The notes beneath the pieces were generated by a model. The model saw only the letters and a program-made list of their open reading frames with translations, ran no database searches and was not told the origin of the DNA. 64,000 bases of DNA from Litchfieldia stipae (lineage in GTDB: Bacteria; Bacillota; Bacilli; Bacillales; Bacillaceae_L), in contig NZ_JACYHA010000015.1 in assembly GCF_014837155.1 (NCBI RefSeq), forward strand, positions 1-64,000, given 5' to 3'. Position 1 is the stretch's first letter, and each line of letters begins with the position of its first letter. Below, piece by piece: positions 18,828-28,116 of this stretch. The position numbers were made by a program, and so were the translations under genes.

Positions 18828-20414
18828 ATGACAGCAACAATCTATTCACTTATCCCACCAATTGTGGCGATCCTTATGGTTATATTAACAAGAAAGGTGC
18901 TCCCATCACTTGGTGTTGGAATCATTTCTGCCGCATTAATTCTACATGTACCAACGATTCAAGAAAATGGAGTTGGTACTTGGTTAGTTGATTCATTTCT
19001 TTCGATATGGAATAGCTTAGCCGCTATTTTTATCGATGATGGAGCGATTGCCACTTCAACTGTTTATATTCTATTGTTTTTATTACTTCTAGGAATGATT
19101 ACCGTATTTATCTCCATCTCTGGTGGAAGTCGTGCGTTTGGCGAATGGGCGATGAAGCGTGTGAAAACGAGAGTAGGCGCAAAGCTAACTGCTTTTGTTT
19201 TGGGAATCGTGATTTTTATCGATGATTACTTTAATGCACTAGCTGTGGGACAAGTTAGTCGACCGTTAACAGACCGTCAACGTGTGTCTCGTGCAAAGCT
19301 AGCTTATATTATAGATTCAACCTCAGCACCAATTTGTGTAGTCTCACCTGTATCAAGCTGGGGGGCATCGATTATCGGGATTATTGGTACGATTATTGTT
19401 GCTCATAATATGACAGATATCACTGCCTTTTCAGCATTTATACAAATGATTCCAATGAACTTATATGTTATTACTACTTTAATAATGGTCCTTGGTGTTT
19501 CATTGTTTAATATTAATATCGGTCCAATGAAAAAGCATGAAGAAAGAGCGATGACAACGGGTGAAGTTGTAGATCCTTCAAAGCCAGTTCTAGGTGCTTT
19601 AAAGGAAGATCTTCCAACCAATAACAAAGGGACAATTGGTGATTTAATTTGGCCGATCATTGCTCTTGTTGTTGGAACGGTTGGCTCAATGATTTGGACC
19701 GGAATCCTAGAATCAGAAAAGAATGCGAGTCTAATAGATATCTTTGGGAACGCAGCCGTTGCACCATCCCTTTTATATGGTGGATTATTAGGTCTTGCCG
19801 TAACTCTTGTTCTCTTCTTTATCCAAGCACGAGTGAAGAAGAATATTGAATCAACTCTTTTCTCAAAAGCAGTAATTGAGGGAATCAAATCAATGCTTCC
19901 AGCTGTTTATATTCTAGTATTTGCGTGGGTGATTGTTGATTTAATTAGTCAGCTAGGGACAGGTCAATATTTAGCGATTCAAGTAGAGAATTCAAATTTG
20001 AATACAGCTTTTCTACCAGTTATCTTATTTGTTGTTGCAGGTTTAATGGCGTTTTCGACGGGAACTTCATGGGGAACGTTTGGAGTCATGCTCCCGATAG
20101 CGGGTGATATTATTACTTCGACTGATGCGACATTATTGCTGCCTACTTTAGCTGCTGTGTTAGCGGGAAGTGTGTTTGGTGATCATTGTTCTCCGATTTC
20201 AGATACAACGATTCTATCATCTACTGGGGCTGGAAGTCATCATATTGACCATGTGTTGACTCAGATTCCGTACGCGATTATCTCAGCAGTGATTGCGATG
20301 ATTGGTTATGTAGTCTTAGGCTTTACAGGTAGTACAATTGCAGGTGTGATTGTATCGGTGACACTTATTGTATTGTTTATTCTCTTATTTCGTAAGAAAA
20401 GTACTGTAGTATAA
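18828..20414 (+). CDS. lysW: NhaC-family transporter under lysine riboswitch control (LysW type, probable lysine importer)
   Basis: 528 residues with about 12 transmembrane segments. Family motifs of the NhaC/YvaE-like antiporter group are present: FIDDYFNALAVGQVSRPLTD, SAPICVVSPVSSWGASIIGI, STGTSWGTFGVMLPI and GSVFGDHCSPISDTTILSSTGAGSHHIDHV. NhaC-type proteins exchange Na+ and H+, but members preceded by an L box were predicted in earlier riboswitch surveys to move lysine and named LysW. The substrate is inferred from regulation, not seen directly. ATG start with GGAGGAG upstream; a terminator follows. Confidence 0.82.
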   Translation: MTATIYSLIPPIVAILMVILTRKVLPSLGVGIISAALILHVPTIQENGVGTWLVDSFLSIWNSLAAIFIDDGAIATSTVYILLFLLLLGMITVFISISGGSRAFGEWAMKRVKTRVGAKLTAFVLGIVIFIDDYFNALAVGQVSRPLTDRQRVSRAKLAYIIDSTSAPICVVSPVSSWGASIIGIIGTIIVAHNMTDITAFSAFIQMIPMNLYVITTLIMVLGVSLFNINIGPMKKHEERAMTTGEVVDPSKPVLGALKEDLPTNNKGTIGDLIWPIIALVVGTVGSMIWTGILESEKNASLIDIFGNAAVAPSLLYGGLLGLAVTLVLFFIQARVKKNIESTLFSKAVIEGIKSMLPAVYILVFAWVIVDLISQLGTGQYLAIQVENSNLNTAFLPVILFVVAGLMAFSTGTSWGTFGVMLPIAGDIITSTDATLLLPTLAAVLAGSVFGDHCSPISDTTILSSTGAGSHHIDHVLTQIPYAIISAVIAMIGYVVLGFTGSTIAGVIVSVTLIVLFILLFRKKSTVV

Positions 20415-20494
20415 TAATTTTATGCAAAAATAATTGAATAGAAATTCGTTTCAAATCCCAGTTATTTGAAATGAGTAAACTATATATATACTGT

Positions 20495-20531
20495 AGAGAC
20501 AGGGTTTTAGAACCTCTGTCTCTCTTTTTTT
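20495..20531 (+). terminator. Terminator of the LysW-type gene
   Basis: AGAGACAGGGTT pairs with AACCTCTGTCTCT (one bulge), followed by nine or more T. Confidence 0.85.
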
Positions 20532-20551
20532 TTGATTATTAAAAGAATGTT

Positions 20552-20580
20552 TTGACAGATGTATAAAGACTAGCTATACT
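20552..20580 (+). promoter_or_regulatory. SigA promoter of the NSS transporter
   Basis: TTGACA at 20552-20557 and TATACT at 20575-20580 with a 17-base spacer. The leader to the ATG is about 115 bases and shows no recognised riboswitch. Confidence 0.75.
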
Positions 20581-20703
20581 GTTTATAGATTATATTAAAA
20601 AATCAGAAAATATAAAACTTTCCAACTTTAGTTATTCTTATCATACATAAAGAGAAATAGAATAAGGCTAAGGTCGGAATAAAGATAAGGGGAGGCATTT
20701 TTT

Positions 20704-22227
20704 ATGGATAATCGTCCACAATGGGGTACAAGAGCTGGATTTATTCTAGCAGCCGTTGGCTCAGCAATTGGACTAGGGAATATCTGGAGATTCCCAGCGG
20801 TTGCATATGATAATGGAGGAGGCGCATTTTTCTTACCGTACTTATTTGCTCTTTTAACAGCCGGTATTCCATTATTAATCTTAGAATTCACAATGGGTCA
20901 TAAATTCAGAGGTTCAGCACCGCTTTCATATGCAAGATTAGGGAAGGGAAAAGAATGGATTGGATGGTGGCAGGTAGCTGTATCATTCGTTATTTCAACC
21001 TATTACGCAGTCATTATTGCTTGGGCTATGTCTTACGCGGTATTCTCGTTAAAACTTAGCTGGGGTAGTGATCCAGGTACGTTCCTAATGGCAGATTACC
21101 TAGATCGTATTGATTTAGCAGGTGGAGAAATTGGCCAATTTGGTTCAATTGTTCCTGGTGTATTTATTCCATTAGTTCTTGTTTGGGTTGTTGCACTTGG
21201 CGTGCTTTTCGCAGGTGTTAAAAGAGGAATTGAAATGGCAAACCGAATTTTCATTCCAGCACTTGTGGTCTTATTTTTAATTATTGTTATTCGTGCTATT
21301 ACTCTTGATGGAGCTGTTGATGGATTAAATGCTTTCTTTAAGCCAGATTGGGATAGTATTACTAGTGGTAAGGTTTGGGTTGCTGCTTATGGTCAGATTT
21401 TCTTTAGTTTATCAATTGCTTTTGCTATTATGATTACCTATTCAAGTTATCTACCAAAGAAATCTGATATTACAAACAACGCATTTATTACTGGGTTTGC
21501 TAATTCTAGCTTTGAGTTATTGGCAGGTATCGGAGTGTTTAGTGCACTAGGATTTATGGCATACACTCAAGGTGCGGAAGTGAAGGATGTTGTATCAGCG
21601 GGTATTGGTTTAGCATTTGTTGTCTTTCCACAAATCATTAATGAGTTTCCTGCATTTAGAGAATTATTTGGATTCTTGTTCTTTGCATCATTAGTGCTAG
21701 CGGGACTATCATCATTAATCTCTATTGTTGAAACGTATGTTGCTGGTGTACAGGACAAATTTAAGATTTCACGTACGAAAGCCGTGTTATTCGGTGGAGG
21801 ATTATCAGCATTACTTTCAATCGTATTCGCGACTCAAGGTGGACTATTCTTCCTAGATTCAGCAGATTATTTCATCAATAACTTTGGTGTTGCGCTATTA
21901 GGATTGGTTGAAGTAATTGCAATTGCATGGTTTGCAAAGGAATTACGTAACTTCCAAAGACATGCAGATGGCATCTCTGATATGAAGCTTGGAGTATGGT
22001 GGAGACTTTGCTTAGGCGTCATCACTCCAATTGTATTAGGGTATATGATGTTTGATAATTTAAGAACGAATTTAACAAGTGAATATGAAGGTTACCCAAG
22101 AGAGTTCTTATTCAATTGGGGCTGGACGGTCGCTTTAGGTGCGTTATTTGTTGGTGTACTTATTTCATTAAAGAAATGGAATCAAGGACAATTAGAGAAC
22201 AACGTAGGTAAGGAGGAATCACAATAA
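20704..22227 (+). CDS. Sodium-dependent NSS-family (neurotransmitter:sodium symporter) amino-acid transporter
   Basis: 507 residues, about 12 transmembrane segments. The family signature RAGFILAAVGSAIGLGNIWRFP near the N terminus holds the unwound TM1 that binds substrate and Na+; the second block is NGGGAFFLPYLFALLTAGIP. The directly coupled 34-residue partner downstream marks it as the methionine/alanine-importer subgroup (MetPS of Corynebacterium, YocR/YhdH-like in Bacillus). Driven by sodium, which fits the other sodium genes in the window. Exact amino acid is inferred. Confidence 0.88.
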   Translation: MDNRPQWGTRAGFILAAVGSAIGLGNIWRFPAVAYDNGGGAFFLPYLFALLTAGIPLLILEFTMGHKFRGSAPLSYARLGKGKEWIGWWQVAVSFVISTYYAVIIAWAMSYAVFSLKLSWGSDPGTFLMADYLDRIDLAGGEIGQFGSIVPGVFIPLVLVWVVALGVLFAGVKRGIEMANRIFIPALVVLFLIIVIRAITLDGAVDGLNAFFKPDWDSITSGKVWVAAYGQIFFSLSIAFAIMITYSSYLPKKSDITNNAFITGFANSSFELLAGIGVFSALGFMAYTQGAEVKDVVSAGIGLAFVVFPQIINEFPAFRELFGFLFFASLVLAGLSSLISIVETYVAGVQDKFKISRTKAVLFGGGLSALLSIVFATQGGLFFLDSADYFINNFGVALLGLVEVIAIAWFAKELRNFQRHADGISDMKLGVWWRLCLGVITPIVLGYMMFDNLRTNLTSEYEGYPREFLFNWGWTVALGALFVGVLISLKKWNQGQLENNVGKEESQ

Positions 22228-22331
22228 TGGAAACAAGTGCAATCGTCATGATGATTGTTGGTATTGTGGTCATTTGGGGAGGCCTCATCGCAAGCATAAC
22301 CAATGCAGTCGTCAAATCAAAAAAGAGTTAA
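22227..22331 (+). CDS. Small subunit of the NSS importer (MetS-like), 34 residues
   Basis: Reads METSAIVMMIVGIVVIWGG then LIASITNAVVKSKKS: one transmembrane helix with a basic tail, the typical form of the methionine/alanine-import NSS small subunit. The ATG overlaps the stop of the NSS gene (TAATG), and GGAGGAATC lies upstream inside that gene, so expression is coupled. In Corynebacterium the small protein is required for transport activity. Very short, but size, position and sequence style all agree. Confidence 0.85.
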   Translation: METSAIVMMIVGIVVIWGGLIASITNAVVKSKKS

Positions 22332-22353
22332 GAAAGACTAATTTGTAAATTAG

Positions 22354-22396
22354 AAAAAAGGATGATCCCACACTAAATGAGAATCATCCTTTTTTG
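22354..22396. terminator. Bidirectional terminator between the NSS operon and lytH
   Basis: AAAAAAGGATGAT pairs with ATCATCCTTTTTT over a 16-base loop. It overlaps the last codons of lytH (stop at 22384). Confidence 0.85.
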
Positions 22397-23391
22397 TTTT
22401 TCCGAATAGCTTGTCGTTCTGCTCGCTCCCATTGTTTTAAATGCGGATATGGATCAAAGGACCATTCAGTCTTCCCATTATCCTTATACATCCCATAATG
22501 TAAATGAGGCGGGAATTTACCTGATGTACCTGGAGGGCCATAACCTGAGCTCCCAACACCACCAATAATCTGTCCTGGTTCAACAACTTGACCAACAGCT
22601 AAATCCTTCGCAAAGCCATTTAAATGAGCAAAATAATGATACGTGTTATTAATGTCACGAATCCCTATCCGCCAACCACCATACTTGTTCCATCCTTTAA
22701 TCTCTACAATTCCATATCCAGTTGCCCGAACGGGAGTTGAGTAGCCTGCAAAGATATCTGTACCTTCGTGGATCCGTCTACCACCCCAACCACGTGCATC
22801 TCCCCACGTATTTTTATAGCTATAATTAAACCTTAGTGGGACAGGGAATGCATGCTTATCTAAATCAAGTGTTCCATATGTTTTGTAAATCTTGACCTTC
22901 CCCATAATTAAATCAACCGATCGATCACGCTTATAATAGTCCCATAAAGCGATTTTTATGTTCTCTTCATCAGTACCGTAACCTAACAGATGGGTAGCAA
23001 AAGCAAATAAAACATCTTCATCATTATTAATATCTGCAATTCCATCTCCATTCCCATCTTGACCCATTCCCCCAAAAATCTCGATACTTAAGGGATTTGT
23101 GTCTTCAGGATTAGGATTTAAATATCCAGCCCACTGCTCAGGTTTGAAGTAAATGCCGATGACACCTTGTTCTTTTGGAATATCTTTTCTTGCTCGTCTT
23201 ATACTTCTCTCATATTGGTCAATCGCAGCATAATAATACCAAGGGATGAGAGTGATTGACTCCATTTTCGTGTACAAAGTCATCCGTTCCCGATAAATTT
23301 TTTCCTGCTCCGTTTCTTCAGCATAACTCGTTAGAGGTGAATTCGTTATCACACATGTTATGATAAGAAGTAATAACAATAGCTTTCGCAC
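22384..23391 (-). CDS. lytH: Cell-wall endopeptidase LytH-like (M23 metallopeptidase)
   Basis: 335 residues with signal peptide (LLLLLIITCVITNSPLTSYAEE), so exported. The C-terminal M23/LytM domain has the zinc ligands in RRIHEGTDIF and PPHLHYGMY, with HYFAHLNGF between. The N-terminal 150 residues are a family-specific region. B. subtilis LytH (YunA) trims peptide side chains of spore cortex from the mother cell; position next to the yun/yut block agrees. A short linker precedes the repeat copy at 23453. Confidence 0.87.
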   Translation of the reverse strand: MRKLLLLLLIITCVITNSPLTSYAEETEQEKIYRERMTLYTKMESITLIPWYYYAAIDQYERSIRRARKDIPKEQGVIGIYFKPEQWAGYLNPNPEDTNPLSIEIFGGMGQDGNGDGIADINNDEDVLFAFATHLLGYGTDEENIKIALWDYYKRDRSVDLIMGKVKIYKTYGTLDLDKHAFPVPLRFNYSYKNTWGDARGWGGRRIHEGTDIFAGYSTPVRATGYGIVEIKGWNKYGGWRIGIRDINNTYHYFAHLNGFAKDLAVGQVVEPGQIIGGVGSSGYGPPGTSGKFPPHLHYGMYKDNGKTEWSFDPYPHLKQWERAERQAIRKNKKG

Positions 23392-23452
23392 AAAAGTAAA
23401 CTCCTTTCATCTTTCTCAACATTCACAAGAAGAAAGTAAAAAATAATTGGGT

Positions 23453-23577
23453 GGCTACTACTAAGCAGACTGAATGCACGGAGACTCCCGCGGGATCAGT
23501 GGTCATAGTGAGACCACGCAGGACGCGGAGTGTATTCAAGCTGCGGTTTTGACCACAACCTTATAATAAAATCAGCC
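23453..23577. repeat. Intermediate copy of the dispersed palindromic repeat
   Basis: Core GCAGACTGAATGCACGG at 23464 and GGAGTGTATTCAAGCTGCGG ending near 23546 form the outer stem. Inside are ACTCCCGCGGGATCAGTGG and AGTGAGACCACGCAGGACGCG. Only short end matches remain (GGCT at 23453, AGCC near 23577), and no target duplication was found. It sits between lytH and lipA, which are divergent. Confidence 0.8.
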
Positions 23578-23791
23578 CAAATGTTAAATTAGCTCTTTAC
23601 TTAGTTTGTTAAAAATCGGCATTTTAATAAATACTAATTGTTGGAAATGTTCACAAACACTTTCCTTGTGAAAGGGAATTTGTTATGGTAAAGTTGCAAC
23701 AGCGTGTACTTATTAGGACATAATGATTTTAAGTGAAATGTTATATTCTACCTACCAACTTGGTAAGTATTTTTTATTTGGAGTGATGAAA

Positions 23792-24688
23792 TTGTCAACA
23801 AACGAATACACAAGAAAGCCAGAATGGTTAAAAATAAAACTTAATACGAACGAAAACTATACTGGTTTAAAGAAAATGATGAGAGAAAAGAAGCTACATA
23901 CAGTTTGTGAAGAAGCAAGATGTCCAAATATTCACGAATGCTGGGCAGTAAGAAAAACAGCCACATTTATGATTCTTGGAGATACGTGTACTCGTGCATG
24001 CCGCTTCTGTGCCGTTAAAACAGGTCTTCCAACTGAATTAGATTGGCAAGAACCTGAAAGAGTAGCTGAGTCAGTTACTCAAATGGGACTAAAGCATGTG
24101 GTTGTGACAGCCGTTGCTAGAGATGATTTAAAAGACGGTGGTGCCGCAGTATTTGCTGAAACAGTAAGAGCTATCCGTAAATCAAATCCATTCACATCGA
24201 TTGAAGTTCTGCCATCAGATATGGGTGGGGTTGAAGAGAACTTGAAAATGCTAATGGATGCTAAACCAGATATTTTAAATCACAATATCGAAACAGTACG
24301 TCGATTATCAGATCGTGTAAGAGCAAGAGCAAAGTACGACCGTTCATTAGAGTTTTTACGTCGTGCGAAGGAAATGCAACCGTCTATTCCAACAAAATCA
24401 AGCATTATGGTGGGGCTTGGTGAAACGAAGGAAGACATTATCGAAACAATGGACGATCTTCGTGCAAATAATGTTGATATCATGACGATTGGTCAATATT
24501 TACAGCCTTCAAAGAAACATCTGAAGGTTCAAAAATATTATCATCCAGATGAGTTCCAAGAACTAAAAGAGATTGCTTTATCTAAAGGCTTCAGCCATTG
24601 TGAAGCAGGTCCATTAGTACGTTCTTCTTACCATGCAGATGAGCAAGTAAATGCAGCAACAAAACAAATGCAAGCAAAAGAAGCATAA
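23792..24688 (+). CDS. lipA: Lipoyl synthase LipA
   Basis: Radical-SAM enzyme that inserts two sulfur atoms into octanoyl groups to make lipoyl cofactors. Both [4Fe-4S] sites are complete: C39, C44, C50 (auxiliary cluster) and C66, C70, C73 in CTRACRFC (SAM cluster). Start placed at TTG 23792: GGAGTGAT lies seven to eight bases upstream, and the resulting 298 residues align end-to-end with B. subtilis LipA; ATGs at 23723 and 23786 are less likely. It depends on Fe-S supply, thus on the suf operon. Confidence 0.93.
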   Translation: MSTNEYTRKPEWLKIKLNTNENYTGLKKMMREKKLHTVCEEARCPNIHECWAVRKTATFMILGDTCTRACRFCAVKTGLPTELDWQEPERVAESVTQMGLKHVVVTAVARDDLKDGGAAVFAETVRAIRKSNPFTSIEVLPSDMGGVEENLKMLMDAKPDILNHNIETVRRLSDRVRARAKYDRSLEFLRRAKEMQPSIPTKSSIMVGLGETKEDIIETMDDLRANNVDIMTIGQYLQPSKKHLKVQKYYHPDEFQELKEIALSKGFSHCEAGPLVRSSYHADEQVNAATKQMQAKEA

Positions 24689-24695
24689 AATAAAC

Positions 24696-24742
24696 AAGGC
24701 TGCTCCGATATGAAAATTTCATGTAGGGAGCAGCCTCTTTCT
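24696..24742. terminator. Bidirectional terminator between lipA and yutC
   Basis: AAGGCTGCTCC pairs with GGAGCAGCCT across a loop of about 20 bases, with CTTTCT on one side and TTGTTTTA on the other strand. Confidence 0.75.
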
Positions 24743-24752
24743 ATTTCAGTGA

Positions 24753-25529
24753 TTAATTTTCATCCGTTGTTCTAGTTCTACCTCTTGTTTCTGTTTTTCC
24801 TTCTTCAATGTCTGATGATTCAATGTCAGTTACATCAGATTGAGGATTAGATGATTTAGTATTGGGGTTTTGAAGATTTTCTGGTAAATCATTCATTTTT
24901 CGTTCAAATTGATTATTGACTCCACCAGACATTTCTCCATTTGCATTTTCACCATCACTAATTTTTCGACCTTGAGGTGATTCTAGCATACGTTCAATGG
25001 TTGTTGTGATAATTTGATCAACATTTCTACTCGTCGCATCCAACACACCAAAACGTTCGATATCCTTGATTAATCTTGGATTGTCAGATACATATACATG
25101 GTAAAATCTTGGCACAACTGAAAGGGCTGTTTTCTTTACTTGGTCTGCTGTTTCAAAGCGGTTATCACTGTCTGTGTCATAGACAATTAAGACTTCTTCA
25201 TCTGTGACAAGTGTAGCAGCCTCATTCACATGAGGGACTAGTTCTGTTGACATTTTGCTTATCATATCTGCCACAACTTCCCTGTCAATTGTCGGCATAT
25301 TGTAGACCGTGGAATCACCAGGAATCGGACTTTTTTGATGTCGTACATACCCAAAATGTTTATTGTCGTCTGTTACGTTTTCATTTAATAATTCACTACG
25401 ATCTGTTCTATTGACCGTATGGCCACTTTCATGGTAGAGGTCAGCATTGTCCTCCGTATTACAACCAGTTAGGGCAATTAAACAACATACACCAGCAGTT
25501 AGAATTGATTTTTTTATCAACGGTAACAC
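24753..25529 (-). CDS. yutC: YhcN/YlaJ-family sporulation lipoprotein (YutC-like)
   Basis: 258 residues. The signal peptide ends in lipobox LTGC (cysteine 23). The central region VYNMPTIDREVVADMISKMSTELVPHVNEAATLVTDEEVLIVY ... FYHVYVSDNPRLIKDIERF is the YhcN/YlaJ domain, found in lipoproteins of spore membranes. The C-terminal 70 residues are low-complexity and hydrophilic (N, S, E, T rich). Divergent from yutD. Confidence 0.82.
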   Translation of the reverse strand: MLPLIKKSILTAGVCCLIALTGCNTEDNADLYHESGHTVNRTDRSELLNENVTDDNKHFGYVRHQKSPIPGDSTVYNMPTIDREVVADMISKMSTELVPHVNEAATLVTDEEVLIVYDTDSDNRFETADQVKKTALSVVPRFYHVYVSDNPRLIKDIERFGVLDATSRNVDQIITTTIERMLESPQGRKISDGENANGEMSGGVNNQFERKMNDLPENLQNPNTKSSNPQSDVTDIESSDIEEGKTETRGRTRTTDEN

Positions 25530-25631
25530 CTCCTAGTTCTTAGAGTGACCAAGTATCGACTTTTTTCTCTTAGAAATTGATGGTTGAATGGTTATAATTT
25601 ATGATAAAGTGATAATAACGAGGTGATTTGA

Positions 25632-25907
25632 GTGATAACGATTAATAATTTATCTTATGAACTTGTTGAAGATATCAAGCAGGGCTTTAATGAAGAGGCG
25701 TTTCGTGCCCGATATAGTGAGATTTTGACTAAGTATGATTATATTGTTGGTGATTGGGGCTATAATCAGCTGCGCTTAAGAGGTTTTTTTGAAGATACCA
25801 ATCAAAAGGCAACCTTTGATACAAAAATAAGTACACTTTCTGAGTATTTGTATGAGTATTGTAATTTCGGTTGTGCATACTTTGTTCTAAGGAAAATTAA
25901 GAAATAA
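25632..25907 (+). CDS. yutD: YutD, small conserved protein (DUF1027)
   Basis: 91 residues, soluble. The stretch YDYIVGDWGYNQLRLRGFFED and the ending NFGCAYFVLRKIKK are typical of YutD. Function unknown; it is widely conserved in Bacillales beside lipA and yutC. Start TTG/GTG region: the GTG at 25632 follows GAGGTGATTTGA. Confidence 0.8.
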   Translation: MITINNLSYELVEDIKQGFNEEAFRARYSEILTKYDYIVGDWGYNQLRLRGFFEDTNQKATFDTKISTLSEYLYEYCNFGCAYFVLRKIKK

Positions 25908-25909
25908 AA

Positions 25910-25953
25910 AAATCACCTGATTGTGCTTTTCGCACCCAGGTGATTTTTTTTAT
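25910..25953. terminator. Bidirectional terminator between yutD and the DUF3905 gene
   Basis: AAAATCACCTG pairs with CAGGTGATTTT across a loop of about 18 bases, with T8 on one side and A7 on the other. Confidence 0.88.
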
Positions 25954-25955
25954 AG

Positions 25956-26243
25956 TTATACATCCTCATAAGGTGACTCAGAATCTTTTGTTGGGTCATC
26001 ATGAGTTGGATGTGCCCCTGGATATTGGCGTGGTAAGTTCTGGTGGAGGGTTCGATTTTCATAGGTGAAGCCACTATAGAAGGTTTGTCCATCCTTCCAA
26101 GGTGTGCTTTTTGATTGGACTAAATCGTTATTTCCAATCGGAGAACCATAAGGACCCTCAGGCGTTTGTTCGGGAACTAAAAAGTTTCTCATCGTCTCAA
26201 CATTTGAAAAGTCAGTATATTCCTTTTTTTTGTTGTTGTTCAT
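25956..26243 (-). CDS. DUF3905-like small hydrophilic protein
   Basis: 95 residues, no membrane segment, rich in N, D, P and T. The ending LPRQYPGAHPTHDDPTKDSESPYEDV and the middle PYGSPIGNNDLVQSKSTPW recall the DUF3905 family of Bacillaceae. A GGAGGAG site lies upstream of the ATG at 26243. Function unknown; the family name is from memory. Confidence 0.65.
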   Translation of the reverse strand: MNNNKKKEYTDFSNVETMRNFLVPEQTPEGPYGSPIGNNDLVQSKSTPWKDGQTFYSGFTYENRTLHQNLPRQYPGAHPTHDDPTKDSESPYEDV

Positions 26244-26301
26244 AAAGCATCTCCTCCTTACCCATAGGTTTCCCTAGAGTGAGGAGGTTCACTTAATCAA
26301 A

Positions 26302-26571
26302 TTATACCACTTCGTATAAAAATGAACGTAATTCCTCTGCGTCTTCCTCTGACAGATTATATGCGTGTTCAAGATATCCTGGTTCGTCAAGGTCATCCGT
26401 TCCAATGATGGCAAAGCGATGACTTTGAATATCTAATATAAGACTTTTGCCATAATATCGATCAGATCGAATAATAGCTAAATCAAACCTCTGTTGCTCA
26501 CCCATAAAACTAACAAATCTGGTTTTAGTTTCAACCGTATCATCGTATAAAAAAAATCGTTCAGACATATA
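26302..26571 (-). CDS. DUF3055-like small conserved protein
   Basis: 89 residues beginning MSERFFLYDDTVETKTRFVSF, with FDLAIIRSDRYYGKSLI, QSHRFAIIGTDDLDEPGYLEHAYNLSEEDAEELRSFL, matching the DUF3055 pattern of Firmicutes. Function unknown. I place the start at ATG 26571, which follows GGGAGG by nine bases; the upstream in-frame ATG at 26595 lies before that site. Confidence 0.75.
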   Translation of the reverse strand, partial: YMSERFFLYDDTVETKTRFVSFMGEQQRFDLAIIRSDRYYGKSLILDIQSHRFAIIGTDDLDEPGYLEHAYNLSEEDAEELRSFLYEVV

Positions 26572-26786
26572 AGGAGTCCTCCCATCCATTCTCATTAGTC
26601 ACATATCAGCAAAAACAGTTTAACCATATGTCCATGTACTTAAGAATATCATATCAACGAATGACTTTTATATGAAGTTGGAAAATTTTTAATGATTTTG
26701 TAAATATTCCTGTTTTTACAGATAATGAAGTCTAAATATGATAAAATAGACTAAAAATCGTCTTGCTGTGAAGGGGTTTAGAGCGA

Positions 26787-28085
26787 ATGCATCTGAGTTA
26801 TAGGACAACCATAAAAAGATTGGCAGTGAAATGGAGTAAGCTTTTTTTACCACAAAGGTTATTAACGTATTTCCCACCAATATTTATTGTAAGGAATCCT
26901 ATAGCTGAGGGGATTCGAAGTTCGTTACGTAAGGGAAATGAAGTAGCTGTTCTAGCTTTTTATATTTCTAATATGAAAGAGCTTACTGAATGGTATGGTG
27001 AGGATAAAATTAGCAAGTGTAAACAGATGATTAATCAATTGTTTAAAGATGTTATTAAGTCTGAGTTTGGACAAGATCAATCACTTATTTCATTGCATGA
27101 TTTTTATAATAAAGGCTTATCTTTGATTGTCGAGTTTAAAGATGAGAAAACAAGTGTTCCTGATGTAGAGGCGATGTTGAAAAAGATTACCTCGGAGGCC
27201 GAGCGAATCCTATGTAGTAAAGATCCTAACTCTGACCTTACCCTTCGTATTCAAACTGGTTATATGTTTATTGACAAGCATAAAGCGCTACAAGAAACGG
27301 TGATAAATGCACACCATCAAGCTTTTGCAATGGCTGAAAAAAAGGTCGATTCTAGTTATAACAGCATGCTCATTGAAATGAAAAATATTATTGAACATCG
27401 AAATGTGAACCTATTAGCCCAACCAATTATTGATGTCTCTACAAAAAGAGTGGAGGCCTGGGAAATCTTATGTAGGGGACCACATAATACGCCATTAGAA
27501 TTCCCATTGCAGCTTTTTGGGGTAGCTAGACAAACTGGTACGACTTTCGATTTAGAAATGATTATTCTAGAGAAGGCCTTGATGCTTATTTCAGAGACAG
27601 GGTGTAAGCAACAAGTATTTATCAACTTCACACCGCTAACATTAAGCAATCCTCGGTTTTTCATTGAACTAACTAAATTGCTTGAAGAACATAAAGATAT
27701 TATTCCTAGTAAAATCATCTTTGAAGTGACAGAAAGAGATTCAATCGATGAACTACCAACATTCATTGAGAATCTAAGGAAAGTACGAACACTTGGTTTC
27801 CAAATTGCGGTGGATGATACAGGAGCGGGGTATGCAAGCTTACACACGATAAGTGAAATTCTTCCTGATATTATCAAAATTGACCGTTCAGTTATACAGG
27901 ATATAGATACAAACTCTGTGAAAGAAACGATGCTTAAAGGGCTATTATTAATTGCTGAAGAGATTGGTTCTCTTGTCGTTGCAGAAGGGATAGAGAAAGC
28001 TGGAGAGGCTGAAGTTCTGTCGCGAAATAAAGTCCATCTAGCACAGGGCTACTTTTATGCTAAGCCTGGTTTAATGACTATTTAA
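26787..28085 (+). CDS. EAL-domain protein with a degenerate GGDEF-like domain
   Basis: 432 residues. Residues about 45-190 look like a GGDEF fold that has lost its signature. Residues about 195-432 form an EAL domain. The core motif reads WEILCR rather than EALLR, but the key acids remain: INFTP, FEVTERD, VDDTGAGYASL, IKIDRSVI, VVAEGIE and QGYFYAKP. So cyclic-di-GMP hydrolysis is possible, while diguanylate cyclase activity is very unlikely. No transmembrane segment. It sits inside the yut cluster, where I recall no EAL gene in B. subtilis. Confidence 0.85.
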   Translation: MHLSYRTTIKRLAVKWSKLFLPQRLLTYFPPIFIVRNPIAEGIRSSLRKGNEVAVLAFYISNMKELTEWYGEDKISKCKQMINQLFKDVIKSEFGQDQSLISLHDFYNKGLSLIVEFKDEKTSVPDVEAMLKKITSEAERILCSKDPNSDLTLRIQTGYMFIDKHKALQETVINAHHQAFAMAEKKVDSSYNSMLIEMKNIIEHRNVNLLAQPIIDVSTKRVEAWEILCRGPHNTPLEFPLQLFGVARQTGTTFDLEMIILEKALMLISETGCKQQVFINFTPLTLSNPRFFIELTKLLEEHKDIIPSKIIFEVTERDSIDELPTFIENLRKVRTLGFQIAVDDTGAGYASLHTISEILPDIIKIDRSVIQDIDTNSVKETMLKGLLLIAEEIGSLVVAEGIEKAGEAEVLSRNKVHLAQGYFYAKPGLMTI

Positions 28086-28116
28086 TATATTACAGCAAGA
28101 AAAGGTGGTCACCATT

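Noticed and set aside
23751-23785. Attenuator before lipA (TACCAACTTGGTA followed by ATTTTTTATTT)
   Set aside because: The palindrome is short and AT-rich, with only a six-pair core; too weak to call.
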